Below are positions 17,269-25,485 of a stretch of DNA of 64,000 nt, piece by piece. A program made the position numbers and the translations under genes. Numbering within the stretch: position 1 is the first letter of the stretch; each line of letters starts with the position of its first letter. Under the pieces are notes generated by a model, which saw nothing but the letters and a program-made list of their open reading frames with translations, was not told the origin of the DNA and ran no database searches. Source of the stretch: Pseudoalteromonas arabiensis (GTDB lineage Bacteria > Pseudomonadota > Gammaproteobacteria > Enterobacterales > Alteromonadaceae); the NCBI RefSeq assembly GCF_001550155.1, contig NZ_LRUF01000021.1:124001-188000 (forward strand). The letters are read 5' to 3'.

Positions 17269-17301
17269 TGGTGCAGGGTTAATAAGCTTAACCCTGCACC
17301 A
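17269..17301. terminator. Perfect 14-bp stem between secF and the convergent MAPEG gene
   Basis: TGGTGCAGGGTTAA (17269-17282) pairs exactly with TTAACCCTGCACCA (17288-17301) over a 5-base loop, and the element fills almost the entire 40-base gap. There is no T tract on either strand, so it is an unusual bidirectional terminator or a 3'-end protective stem. Confidence 0.55.
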
Positions 17302-17303
17302 GC

Positions 17304-17726
17304 CTAAAATTGAGCTAGTTCATTAAAAAACAATCCCCAAATCATCAAGTGAGTTATAGAGCCTAGGCCAAACGCAATAGTACGCCGTAATATACTTTTG
17401 TTGATTACATGCTCATAGCTATGCCAATAACGAGCAGCAACAAACATCCAACTCAATATCAATGAAGCGTAACTTTCTAAACCAAACATTAAAACCAATG
17501 CATTGAGAAGCATAAACAAAACAGGTTGTTGAAATTGGTTATCGTAGCTATAGCCAAGTAAAGTTACATAATGTGAAGCATTGCTAAAATCCTTATTCAC
17601 AAGCTGTGCAATAGTGATTTGACGGGTTCTAACAAGCTTAAAACGGCAATAAAATGTACTGAATAACAAAATAAAGATCAGCACAATAAGTACAGCACTT
17701 GGTAGGCTATAAATGAATGGTGTCAT
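17304..17726 (-). CDS. MAPEG-family membrane protein
   Basis: A 140-residue protein with four predicted transmembrane helices (about 8-28, 68-85, 87-103, 115-135). It carries the hallmarks of bacterial MAPEG proteins (membrane-associated eicosanoid and glutathione metabolism): an early RQITIAQ segment, DNQFQQPVLFMLLN, and ARYWHSYEHV with conserved Arg and His. Some members are glutathione transferases or peroxidases; bacterial MAPEG proteins of this size are mostly uncharacterised. It is divergent from an AraC-type regulator 98 bases away, which is its likely regulator. Confidence 0.8.
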   Translation of the reverse strand: MTPFIYSLPSAVLIVLIFILLFSTFYCRFKLVRTRQITIAQLVNKDFSNASHYVTLLGYSYDNQFQQPVLFMLLNALVLMFGLESYASLILSWMFVAARYWHSYEHVINKSILRRTIAFGLGSITHLMIWGLFFNELAQF

Positions 17727-17790
17727 GGTAATCCTTCGTTATATTGTTTGCATAACAAGCAGTTTATTTTATTTAAGGAGCTTGTTAGAG

Positions 17791-17825
17791 TGTCTTAAAA
17801 GACAAATAAGAGTAAAAACAAGACA
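17791..17825 (+). promoter_or_regulatory. Candidate regulator sites in the MAPEG/AraC intergenic region
   Basis: TGTCTT-AA-AAGACA (17791-17804) is an imperfect palindrome, and its right half AAGACA recurs at 17820-17825, exactly 21 bp downstream. Direct repeats two helical turns apart are common AraC-family sites. This is suggestive only. Confidence 0.3.
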
Positions 17826-18820
17826 TGATTCATGTGATGGTCTTCGTTCCAGAGAATCCGTTAGCAAGTAGTGTTACAGGCTTTTTAGACACTTTAGCTA
17901 TAGCAAACCAATTTTTGACTTATCAAGGCGTGGATGAAGCATTGCATTTTGACTGGCAGCTTGTGTCATTGGAAGGCGGCCCACAAGTAAGTAGTCAAGG
18001 AGTGAGTTTTGAGACTCAAAAACTCAATCAAATAATGGAGTCTCTCGATTGCTTATATTTTGCGGCACAGCATTATCAAAATGATAAAAAACTGTTGGTA
18101 ACACTTAATAAAAATAAGCAAAATGATGTACTTAATGAACTATGCAACCACGCCAAATATGTGGGGGCGCAGTGTACAGGCGTCAGTTTGCTAGCGAGTA
18201 CGGGGCAACTTGATGGCCATATTGCGACCACAAGTTGGTGGCTTAACCGATTTATGAAAACTCACTTTCTGGAAGTCAATGTCCAAGTAAATCGGCTGTT
18301 ATGTCAGTCAAGTAAGTTCATCACTAGCGCTGCTACAAACTCAAGCCTGCTGGTGGCACTGACAATTATTGAAAACATATTTAGTTATGAATTTGCTGCG
18401 CGTATTGCTCGTTGTATGACTGTTGATTATCAACAGAACTCTCAAGGGCGCTTTATGCACTCTTCAGAAATGATTTCTCAGCCAGATAGAGTCGTCGATA
18501 AAGCCAAATTGTTAGTTACTCAGCAGAAAAATCCCGTTTTTACCGTAAAGTTATTGGCTGATGAGTGCGCTGTAACTGAAAGAACCCTTAATCGACGGTT
18601 CAAACATTCACTTGGCCTCTCACCGAAGCAATATATTAATTTAGTTCGTATAGAAAAGGCTTGTTGGTTATTAGTACATACAGATTTATCAATCATTGAA
18701 ATAAGTAGTCAATTACAATTTGTAGATGAAAGCGCTCTTCGCAAAGCTTTTGTGAAGCAGCAGGGACAATCTATGAATCACTATCGCCAGTTCAGTTACA
18801 AACATAGCAAATCAGGGTAA
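17825..18820 (+). CDS. AraC-family regulator with N-terminal GATase1/DJ-1-like domain
   Basis: A 331-residue cytosolic regulator. The N-terminal half (about 1-190) has the DJ-1/PfpI-like fold seen in GlxA/FtrA-type regulators, including GAQCTGVSLLASTGQLDGHIATTSWW, where Cys is at the nucleophile elbow position. The C-terminal part (about 225-325) is an AraC helix-turn-helix pair with VTERTLNRRFKHSLGLSPKQYINLVRIEKA and LSIIEISSQLQFVDESALRKAF. Effector unknown. It is placed divergently from the MAPEG gene and has direct repeats near its own start, so autoregulation is plausible. Confidence 0.85.
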   Translation: MIHVMVFVPENPLASSVTGFLDTLAIANQFLTYQGVDEALHFDWQLVSLEGGPQVSSQGVSFETQKLNQIMESLDCLYFAAQHYQNDKKLLVTLNKNKQNDVLNELCNHAKYVGAQCTGVSLLASTGQLDGHIATTSWWLNRFMKTHFLEVNVQVNRLLCQSSKFITSAATNSSLLVALTIIENIFSYEFAARIARCMTVDYQQNSQGRFMHSSEMISQPDRVVDKAKLLVTQQKNPVFTVKLLADECAVTERTLNRRFKHSLGLSPKQYINLVRIEKACWLLVHTDLSIIEISSQLQFVDESALRKAFVKQQGQSMNHYRQFSYKHSKSG

Positions 18821-18850
18821 AATGCATATTTTTCTTGCTGCTATTAAACT

Positions 18851-19327
18851 ATGAATAAAACACATGTAATTGAACATTTACGCTTTGCGCTCGAGGCACA
18901 ACTGCAAAATGCCAAAGAAGCGGCAAAAGCGGCCCATGATGCGGCAACTCACGAAGAGAGTGTTGCTGAAACCCAATACGATACGTTGGGTTTAGAAGCA
19001 GCGTACTTAGCTCAAGGGCAAGCTGAGCGAGTTAACGAGTGCTACCGTGACATTCAAGCATTCAATACGGTGTTTAAAGAAAGCGAATTTAATAAGGTTC
19101 GTGAAGGTGCATTAGTGTGTCTTATCGATGAGCAAAATAATTCAAAGTGGTTTTTTATGGGCCCAAGTGCAGGTGGCTTAGTTGTGACCATAAAAGAGCA
19201 ACCTATTTTTGTTGTAACCCGAGAAGCACCGTTAGGTAAACAACTGATTGGCAAGCAAATTGATGATGAATTAACACTGACTATTGCAGGAAATACACAG
19301 TGTTACAGCATTACAGAAATAGTTTGA
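18851..19327 (+). CDS. GreA/GreB-family (elongation-factor-like) protein
   Basis: A 158-residue protein. Residues about 7-70 form an Ala/Glu-rich helical hairpin (ALEAQLQNAKEAAKAAHDAA...) and residues about 80-158 form the FKBP-like C-terminal domain typical of the GreA/GreB/Rnk group (GPSAGGLVVTIKEQPIFVVTREAPLGKQLIGKQIDDELTL). Such proteins bind RNA polymerase in the secondary channel. This divergent, short family is not GreA or GreB itself, and whether it retains the acidic tip for transcript cleavage is not evident. It starts 30 bases after the AraC gene and could be on the same transcript. Confidence 0.75.
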   Translation: MNKTHVIEHLRFALEAQLQNAKEAAKAAHDAATHEESVAETQYDTLGLEAAYLAQGQAERVNECYRDIQAFNTVFKESEFNKVREGALVCLIDEQNNSKWFFMGPSAGGLVVTIKEQPIFVVTREAPLGKQLIGKQIDDELTLTIAGNTQCYSITEIV

Positions 19328-19526
19328 TGTAGAAAATTTATTAATCAATAAATTTCATCTTAAGGTAAAAAATATCTCGTTGGTAACAAAGCAAAAAAAC
19401 CTCTATAAATCACTTCAAGCATAATGCTTATAAGCACCCATCTAGTTAAGTGAAGTTTAGCCTCATGTGTTCACTTAATTGGTTGGGTGTTTTTCATTTT
19501 ATCTATGGCTTAATTTAGGAAAAGTC

Positions 19527-20921
19527 GTGTTTAAAACCTTGATTGTGGTTGATAACAATGAGCAACGTATTGCTCAAAATTTCGAAAATGTCATTACCTT
19601 TGACACTTACTTACGTGATTACCCAAAACATAATGAGCCAAAAACACGCATTTTAAACTTGTGTGATACAGGGCAGTATTTAAGTAAAGGTTATTATTGC
19701 TCTTTACTTGCTGAAGCAAGAAAGCATCAGGTATTACCGAGTGTAAAAACAATTAATGCGCTGCGTAGCGATGAGCACAGCACGCGTCATAAAGAGCTTG
19801 CTGGTGGCACAGTATTTTTTGGTCACACAGATCAAGAGCAGCAAAGCAAAGCAACCAAAGCGCTATTCTCGCAATACCCTGCGCCTATTTTAGTGTGCGA
19901 TGAGCAAGGGGTTGTAAAGCAAGGTACGATTGCCTCATTAAACGACACCGCCTTTACAGAGTTTGTGGAACAACTCAGTAGCTTTACAGAATCCGTGTGG
20001 CGTATAAACGATAAAAAACGTCGTTATCGTTGGGATATGGCTATTTTGGTTGATCACCAAGAAAAAGTGCCGCCAAGTGATAAAGATGCTATTGCTAAAT
20101 TTATTAAAGCAGCTGCTAAACATGGTATTTATGCCCAAGCACTGACATTTGATGAAATTACCAGCATCGCACAGTTTGATGCGTTATTTATTCGCCAAAC
20201 AACGGCTATCGACCATCCAACCTATCGCTTAGCAAGTAAAGCACAAAGTTTAGGCTTAGTGGTAATTGATGATGCAGAATCAATACTGCGCTGTTGTAAT
20301 AAAGTGTATTTGCACGATGCCTTTAATTATCAAAAAGTGCCGAGTTTAAAAACTCACGTTGTGGCTGATACAAGTGAAGAGACAATTGAAAGTTTAGAAG
20401 CAAACTTCAGCTACCCACTGGTATTAAAAATGCCAGAAGGGTCTTTTTCGAAAGGCGTATTTAAAGTCGCTAACCGAGATGAATTAGTTGCTAAGTTAAC
20501 TGAGCTGTTTGAGTTCAGTGCGCTTGTGCTTGCACAAGAGTACATGTACACCGAATACGATTGGCGAGTAGGGGTGTTGAATGGCCGTGCAATTTACGCG
20601 TGTCGTTATTTAATGGCGCGTAATCACTGGCAAATTTACAACCATGATGCAAAACGTTTCTTCTCAGGTGGCTTTGAAACCTTGCCAACATTTGAACTAC
20701 CAAAAGTGGTACTTGATGCCGCGTTAAAAGCCTGTAAGACGGTGGGTAAAGGTTTGTATGGTGTTGATGTTAAAGAACACCAAGGCAAGGCATACGTGTT
20801 AGAAGTGAATGACAACCCTAGTATTGACCATAAAGTCGAAGATGCCTATTTAGGTGATGAGCTTTATATGATCATTATGGATGAGTTCAAACAACGCCTT
20901 GAAGCGCGAGGCCGTGGTTAA
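19527..20921 (+). CDS. RimK-like ATP-grasp ligase with RLAN N-terminal domain
   Basis: The frame opens at 19479, but a GTG at 19527 has a correctly spaced AGGA and starts the recognisable protein (FKTLIVVDNN), giving about 464 residues. The N-terminal half matches the RLAN domain found before RimK-type ATP-grasp modules. The C-terminal half has ATP-grasp features: YPLVLKMPEGSFSKGVFKV, LVLAQEYMYTEYDWRVGVLNG, and LEVNDNPSIDHKVED with metal-binding Glu/Asn. This family ligates amino acids to protein or peptide ends or side chains. The stop overlaps the next gene, a GNAT-C39 peptidase fusion, by one base, so they work as a pair; published comparative work has predicted a peptide-modification role for such pairs. 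The substrate is unknown. Confidence 0.85.
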   Translation: MFKTLIVVDNNEQRIAQNFENVITFDTYLRDYPKHNEPKTRILNLCDTGQYLSKGYYCSLLAEARKHQVLPSVKTINALRSDEHSTRHKELAGGTVFFGHTDQEQQSKATKALFSQYPAPILVCDEQGVVKQGTIASLNDTAFTEFVEQLSSFTESVWRINDKKRRYRWDMAILVDHQEKVPPSDKDAIAKFIKAAAKHGIYAQALTFDEITSIAQFDALFIRQTTAIDHPTYRLASKAQSLGLVVIDDAESILRCCNKVYLHDAFNYQKVPSLKTHVVADTSEETIESLEANFSYPLVLKMPEGSFSKGVFKVANRDELVAKLTELFEFSALVLAQEYMYTEYDWRVGVLNGRAIYACRYLMARNHWQIYNHDAKRFFSGGFETLPTFELPKVVLDAALKACKTVGKGLYGVDVKEHQGKAYVLEVNDNPSIDHKVEDAYLGDELYMIIMDEFKQRLEARGRG

Positions 20922-22024
20922 TGAATGCATCTGTTTGTCAAATCCGTTTTGCACAGGCCACGGATTTGGCGGCCCTTGTCGCCATTGAAGAGCAAAGCTT
21001 TAGCCAAGATAGGTTAAGTAGCCGTAGTTTAAAGCGTTGGATCAGCGCAGCGCACGGCTTACTGATGGTGGCTGAGGTAGATAATCAACTAGTGGGTTAT
21101 GGTTTAGTGTGGTGTCACAAAGGTACACGCCTTGCTCGGCTATATTCACTGGCAGTTTTGCAATCTCTGCAAGGCAAAGGTATTGCTTCAAAGCTACTGC
21201 TTGCGCTTGAAAATGAAACGGCGAAACGCGGCCGTTTATACATGCGATTAGAAGTTGCGGTGAATAACCAATCGGCAATTCGCTTGTATGAGAAGCAAGG
21301 TTACCAGGTGTTTGGTCATTATAGTGACTATTATGACGACCATAGTGATGCACATCGAATGCAAAAAAATATTCGTCGTAATACCGAATTTAATGCCGAT
21401 AAGCACACACCTTGGTACCAGCAAACAACCGAGTTTACCTGTGGCCCCGCGGCATTATTAATGGCGATGTCGTCATTAAACGACACACCTATGAGCCAAC
21501 TAAAAGAGCTGGATATTTGGCGGGAAGCGACCACTATTTTTATGACATCAGGGCATGGTGGCTGCCATCCATTAGGTCTGGCACTAGCGGCAATGAAACG
21601 TGGTTTTAAAGCTGATGTTGTTTTAAATACTCGAGATTCGTTGTTTATCGATGGCGTAAGAAGCGAAAAGAAGAAAGCAATTTTGCATACAGTACACAAT
21701 CAGTTCGTGGCTGAAGCAATAGCTGCAAAACTGCCGGTGCGGTATCAAGAGTTAACCTTGGCATCTATTGAAGATTGGCTTGCTGAGGGTAAAGCGGTGG
21801 TGTTATTGATCAGCACCTATCGATTTGATGGTAAAAAGTCACCGCATTGGGTGTGTGTAACCCATATTGATGAGCATTGTTTATATGTGCACGACCCGTT
21901 TTGTGAAAATGAAAAGCAATTGGCAATTGATTGTCAGCATGTACCGATAGCGAAAGCTGATTTTACTAAAATGGCCAGCTTTGGTTCATCAAGACTCAGC
22001 ACTGCGATGGCCTTTTATTTATAA
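20921..22024 (+). CDS. GNAT acetyltransferase fused to C39-like cysteine peptidase
   Basis: A 367-residue fusion. Residues about 5-150 are a GNAT domain, with the acyl-CoA loop LQGKGIASKLL (about 83-93) and NQSAIRLYEKQGYQVFGHYSDYY. Residues about 162-367 are a C39/papain-like domain: Cys174 in EFTCGPAALLMAM, His309 in SPHWVCVTHID and Asp325 in VHDPF form a complete apparent triad. It begins at the TAATG overlap with the RimK-like gene. GNAT, ATP-grasp and C39 domains together suggest making and trimming of a modified peptide or protein. There is no transporter domain, so it is not a bacteriocin exporter. Confidence 0.85.
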   Translation: MNASVCQIRFAQATDLAALVAIEEQSFSQDRLSSRSLKRWISAAHGLLMVAEVDNQLVGYGLVWCHKGTRLARLYSLAVLQSLQGKGIASKLLLALENETAKRGRLYMRLEVAVNNQSAIRLYEKQGYQVFGHYSDYYDDHSDAHRMQKNIRRNTEFNADKHTPWYQQTTEFTCGPAALLMAMSSLNDTPMSQLKELDIWREATTIFMTSGHGGCHPLGLALAAMKRGFKADVVLNTRDSLFIDGVRSEKKKAILHTVHNQFVAEAIAAKLPVRYQELTLASIEDWLAEGKAVVLLISTYRFDGKKSPHWVCVTHIDEHCLYVHDPFCENEKQLAIDCQHVPIAKADFTKMASFGSSRLSTAMAFYL

Positions 22025-22054
22025 TTTGAATTGTTAATTTGATTTGGAAATACA

Positions 22055-22549
22055 GTGACACTGAGTAGTTTATTTGATATTGCCCCTTATTCTTGGTCAG
22101 CAATTGGTAGTGCCGCATTTTGCGGCGCAATTATTGGTATGGAGCGTCAATTACGCGGTAAGCCGGTGGGTATTCGAACCTCCGCATTAATTGTATTAGG
22201 GACTTATTTGTTTTTAGCAACGGCTTTTATGTTACATGGTGATGTGATTGATCATTCCCGTGTGGTTGGGCAAATAATTACCGGCATTGGCTTTCTAGGT
22301 GCCGGTGTTATGTTAGCGAAAGATGGCGCAGTGGTTGGTGTTACGTCTGCGGCGACCATTTGGGTACTGGCATCTATTGGCGTTGTGATTGCCACTGATA
22401 ACTTACTCGCCGCGATAAAGCTCTCAGTGTTAGTCGTTGTTATTTTATATGGTGTTGATGTGCTTGAAGCCAAGTTTAAAAGCTTAGGGCGTGGCGTGCA
22501 CGCACAGGTAAAACGCTATTCAAAGTTGTATTATCGTAAAGAAAAATGA
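22055..22549 (+). CDS. MgtC/SapB family membrane protein
   Basis: A GTG-started 164-residue inner-membrane protein. It has the MgtC/SapB N-terminal signature GAIIGMERQLRGKPVGIRTSALIVLGTYLF and the helices that follow (GQIITGIGFLGAGVMLAKDGAVVGVTSAATIWVLASIGV). The C-terminal cytoplasmic domain of true MgtC is missing, giving the short form common in non-pathogens. The function of this short form is not settled. A paralogue lies at 27444-27860. It starts 30 bases after the GNAT-C39 gene and may be co-transcribed with it. Confidence 0.88.
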   Translation: MTLSSLFDIAPYSWSAIGSAAFCGAIIGMERQLRGKPVGIRTSALIVLGTYLFLATAFMLHGDVIDHSRVVGQIITGIGFLGAGVMLAKDGAVVGVTSAATIWVLASIGVVIATDNLLAAIKLSVLVVVILYGVDVLEAKFKSLGRGVHAQVKRYSKLYYRKEK

Positions 22550-22621
22550 TCAAAAGTTAGCCATAAAACAACACTAAATGGGAAATAAAATTAATGGCAC
22601 CTTGTTACGCAATAAAGTTTA

Positions 22622-23031
22622 CAAGGTTTATTGCTGGTTGATTACCAAATTCCTGAGTTTGATAGCCGGAATAGCTTCGATAAATTACAAGCACAGTTAG
22701 TTAATTGTGAACACCTTAGTTAGGTGCCTACAAATAATAAGCCTGTGGCCTATAAGCTTGGTTACAGATTAGAGAATAAAATTTCTATAGCTGGCTTGGT
22801 GCAGTGGTGCCAAAATTGCTAGGGAAGGGGATTGCACAGGCATTATTGAAAGCGCAAGAAGCGTGAGGTAAAGAACATGATTATGATGCTATTAATGTGA
22901 AATTAATGAACCGTTTTCCTGCAATGCTAAGTATGCTGATAAAAAACGGCTATATCATTGCGGGTTATGAACAGAAGGGTAACCCGCACATTAGTAAAAC
23001 TTTATTTAGCAAAGAGATTGCATCTAATTAA
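22622..23031 (+). pseudogene. Decayed GNAT acetyltransferase gene
   Basis: The DNA between 22549 and the convergent kinase is clearly protein-derived but broken. One frame reads LLLVDYQIPEFDSRNSFDKL and, after a stop near 22730, VPTNNKPVAYKLGYRLENK. A frameshift near 22780 leads to FYSWLGAVVPKLLGKGIAQALLKAQEA, then an in-frame TGA (22864-22866), then GKEHDYDAINVKLMNRFPAMLSMLIKNGY to a TAA at 23029. The order (substrate part, acyl-CoA loop LLGKGIAQALL, NRFPAMLSMLIKNGY) is that of GNAT N-acetyltransferases. At least two stops and one frameshift are visible. The true 5' end is not identifiable. Confidence 0.82.
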
Positions 23032-23032
23032 G

Positions 23033-24232
23033 TTATTTTGGCAAGCTAATTACAAAATGTGCACCTACATCACTTTCTTGTACACAAATATCACCTTGCA
23101 ATTGTTGGCTCACTATTTTTTTCGCGATGCTCAGACCAAGTCCCATACCCGATTGATTATTTTTGCCTTTATAAAACGGGGTAAAAATGGAGTGTTTTTC
23201 GCTGCTGTTAATGCCGATGCCGTTATCTATATAGTGAATTTTTAATACTTCATCAAAATCAAAAATATCAATCTCAATTGCTGGGTTATCGATTGTGCTA
23301 AATGCATGTTCAATGGAGTTTTGCAGCAATATAAACAGTATTTGTTTAAGTAAATCAGTCGCTACTTCACATTCGCTATGTGGATCCTGATATTTCACTG
23401 TAAGTTTAATATTCTGATGCTTTATTTTTTCTTCTAAATGCTCAGTGAGTGATTCAGCGAGTTCAGCTAAGGACATAATCGCTTTGTTTGATTGTGGATT
23501 AGGGTAAAGCAAGTCCTGCAAAATGCGGATTTTGTACGCACACGTTGATAAGTTTCGATTTAACAATTCACTGGTGTTTATTATTGTGCTTAATGTGTTT
23601 TGTAATGCGAGTTCACTTAATCTTTTATGCAGCAGTTTGGTTTGAGTCTCTTTTACAGCCAGCTCTGTTACGTCTACTGCAGTGATGCAATTACCAAGTG
23701 GGGTATTAACTTCATGAGCAATCCCTCTAATTAAGGTAGCAAGTTCTGCAAATTGCTGTTGTGCAAACGCTTGTTTTTGCTGATACAGCAACTTGAGCTG
23801 TGTTTCAAAACTTTGCTTTATTGTTTCAAGAAGCTTGATCACAGGCTCGTTATATTCGTGCGGTTTGCTATCGAGAATACAAATAGTGCCAAATGGAGTC
23901 GTATCTCCAGCACTAATTGGCAAGCCTAAATACGAAATCATATTAAGTTTTATGTCAGGATTTTCCTTCCAGTCATCATCAATCAGTGCATTTGGAATAT
24001 TAAGCAGTGTTTGGGTCTTTATAACATGTTCGCAATAAAGGCCTGAATCTTCTAATTCTTCGCTGTCACCAATCTTATAGGGATTTTCTTGATAGTCATT
24101 TTTCGAAAATACGCTAATAATGTTGTTTTCGACTTTCATTACTAACGCAACAGGAACATTGGCAAACAGGGCTAAAACTTCAAGCGTTTTATTCCAACTC
24201 TGCACTAACTCATCATAATCAGGTTGATACAT
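23033..24232 (-). CDS. GAF-domain sensor histidine kinase
   Basis: A 399-residue soluble kinase. An N-terminal GAF domain (about 15-150; FANVPVALVMKV..., GLYCEHVIKT, YLGLPISAGDTTPFGTICILD) is followed by a coiled linker, a phosphoacceptor region with His173 in GIAHEVNTPLG, and an HATPase_c domain (LLQNSIEHAF, IHYIDNGIGI, GMGLGLSIAKKI). There is no transmembrane helix, so the signal is cytosolic. No response regulator is adjacent, so it is an orphan; its partner cannot be named. Its 3' end abuts the GNAT pseudogene. Confidence 0.88.
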   Translation of the reverse strand: MYQPDYDELVQSWNKTLEVLALFANVPVALVMKVENNIISVFSKNDYQENPYKIGDSEELEDSGLYCEHVIKTQTLLNIPNALIDDDWKENPDIKLNMISYLGLPISAGDTTPFGTICILDSKPHEYNEPVIKLLETIKQSFETQLKLLYQQKQAFAQQQFAELATLIRGIAHEVNTPLGNCITAVDVTELAVKETQTKLLHKRLSELALQNTLSTIINTSELLNRNLSTCAYKIRILQDLLYPNPQSNKAIMSLAELAESLTEHLEEKIKHQNIKLTVKYQDPHSECEVATDLLKQILFILLQNSIEHAFSTIDNPAIEIDIFDFDEVLKIHYIDNGIGINSSEKHSIFTPFYKGKNNQSGMGLGLSIAKKIVSQQLQGDICVQESDVGAHFVISLPK

Positions 24233-24347
24233 TTATTGGCTCAAAATAGTGAGATACAACTATTTAAAAGCTTAGTAATAATTTCTAAATCAGCAACTTA
24301 AAAAGGCAGTATTGGTGTTAGTTTTTCAATTAATTAACACAGGCACT

Positions 24348-25358
24348 TTAGCCAAAGAGTTTTCGTCTCACCACAGTACGGTACTCACTGGGCGTTTGTG
24401 ATAACACTTTTTTAAAAACTCGGGTTAAATGACCTTGGTCATTATAGCCAACTTCCAGTGCCACTTCTTGAATCGATAAGTTTGATGAAGCAAGTAATTC
24501 TTTAGCTGCTTGTACGCGTAGCTGCTGCCAATACTCAACGGGCGTTTGGCTGGTGGCTTGGCGAAATCGCCGAGTGAAGGTGCGATAACTTAAGCTAAAT
24601 TGTGCCGCAACTTCATGCAGAGTTAGCTCAGAGGTTAAATTGTTTTTTAACCAAAACTGGATCTGCGCGATAAGTTCATCAGGGTGTTTATCAACTGCGC
24701 CTTCTAGATAACGTTGATCTTCATAGGGCTTACGAATTTCATGGGAAAAGTTGCGCTCAACATGTTGTGCCGCTTCTCGGCCATAATATTGGCTGATAAT
24801 ATGAACTATCACGTCTGCAAGGGCATTTAAACTAGCAACTGTATACATGCGCTCAGATTGTGTGATGAAAAAGTCAGGTTTAAGCTGCACATTTGGGTAA
24901 TCCCGCTTAAATTGTTCTGCATAATGCCAATGAGTCGTCGCAGGATGACCGTCCAATAACCCAGCCTCAGCAACTAAGCAGTTGCCGGTCCCCACACCAA
25001 CAATATGGCTTCCTTGCTGCCAAGAATCACTAAGCCAGTGTATTAATTTCTGTTGTTTGCTCACTACTGGACGCGGGTTACGCCAAATACCAGGCACAAT
25101 AATCAAGTCACTGGTGGGGGCTGTGACAGCTTCGCAGTCAGGCACAATAGCAAGGCCTGTACGATTGGGGATGGCATTTAAGTTACTTGCTACCAAGTTA
25201 ATGTTTAACGGCCTGAATTCTTCTGATTGCGAATGGCTTTTAGCAAAAGCTTCGCCCGCTCTGAGCATTTCGATAGGCAGAGTTAAACTGGTTATTAGCA
25301 AGTGAGGATAAACCAATATACTAATTTCTATCGCTTTTGCTTGTTGAAGACTCGTCAC
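24348..25358 (-). CDS. AraC-family regulator with GATase1-like domain (GlxA type)
   Basis: A 336-residue regulator. The N-terminal DJ-1/PfpI-like domain (about 10-190) includes HIVGVGTGNCLVAEAGLLDGHPATTHWHYAEQF. The C-terminal AraC domain (about 235-330) has LTLHEVAAQFSLSYRTFTRRFRQATSQTPVEYWQQLRVQAAKELL and LSIQEVALEVGYNDQGHLTRVFKKVLSQTPSEYR. Same architecture as the regulator at 17825, but only distantly similar by eye. It is divergent from fabY with 127 bases between them; control of fabY is possible but unproven. Confidence 0.87.
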   Translation of the reverse strand: MTSLQQAKAIEISILVYPHLLITSLTLPIEMLRAGEAFAKSHSQSEEFRPLNINLVASNLNAIPNRTGLAIVPDCEAVTAPTSDLIIVPGIWRNPRPVVSKQQKLIHWLSDSWQQGSHIVGVGTGNCLVAEAGLLDGHPATTHWHYAEQFKRDYPNVQLKPDFFITQSERMYTVASLNALADVIVHIISQYYGREAAQHVERNFSHEIRKPYEDQRYLEGAVDKHPDELIAQIQFWLKNNLTSELTLHEVAAQFSLSYRTFTRRFRQATSQTPVEYWQQLRVQAAKELLASSNLSIQEVALEVGYNDQGHLTRVFKKVLSQTPSEYRTVVRRKLFG

Positions 25359-25485
25359 TCAAATTGCTCCGACCAGTTGATTTTGGCTCATTATGCAGGT
25401 TATTTGGCTATTTAAGCATAAACTGTGCGGGTTAATCCATTTAAACTTGACTTAATTCTCGTAACACGTTTTCTCAAGGTTAATT

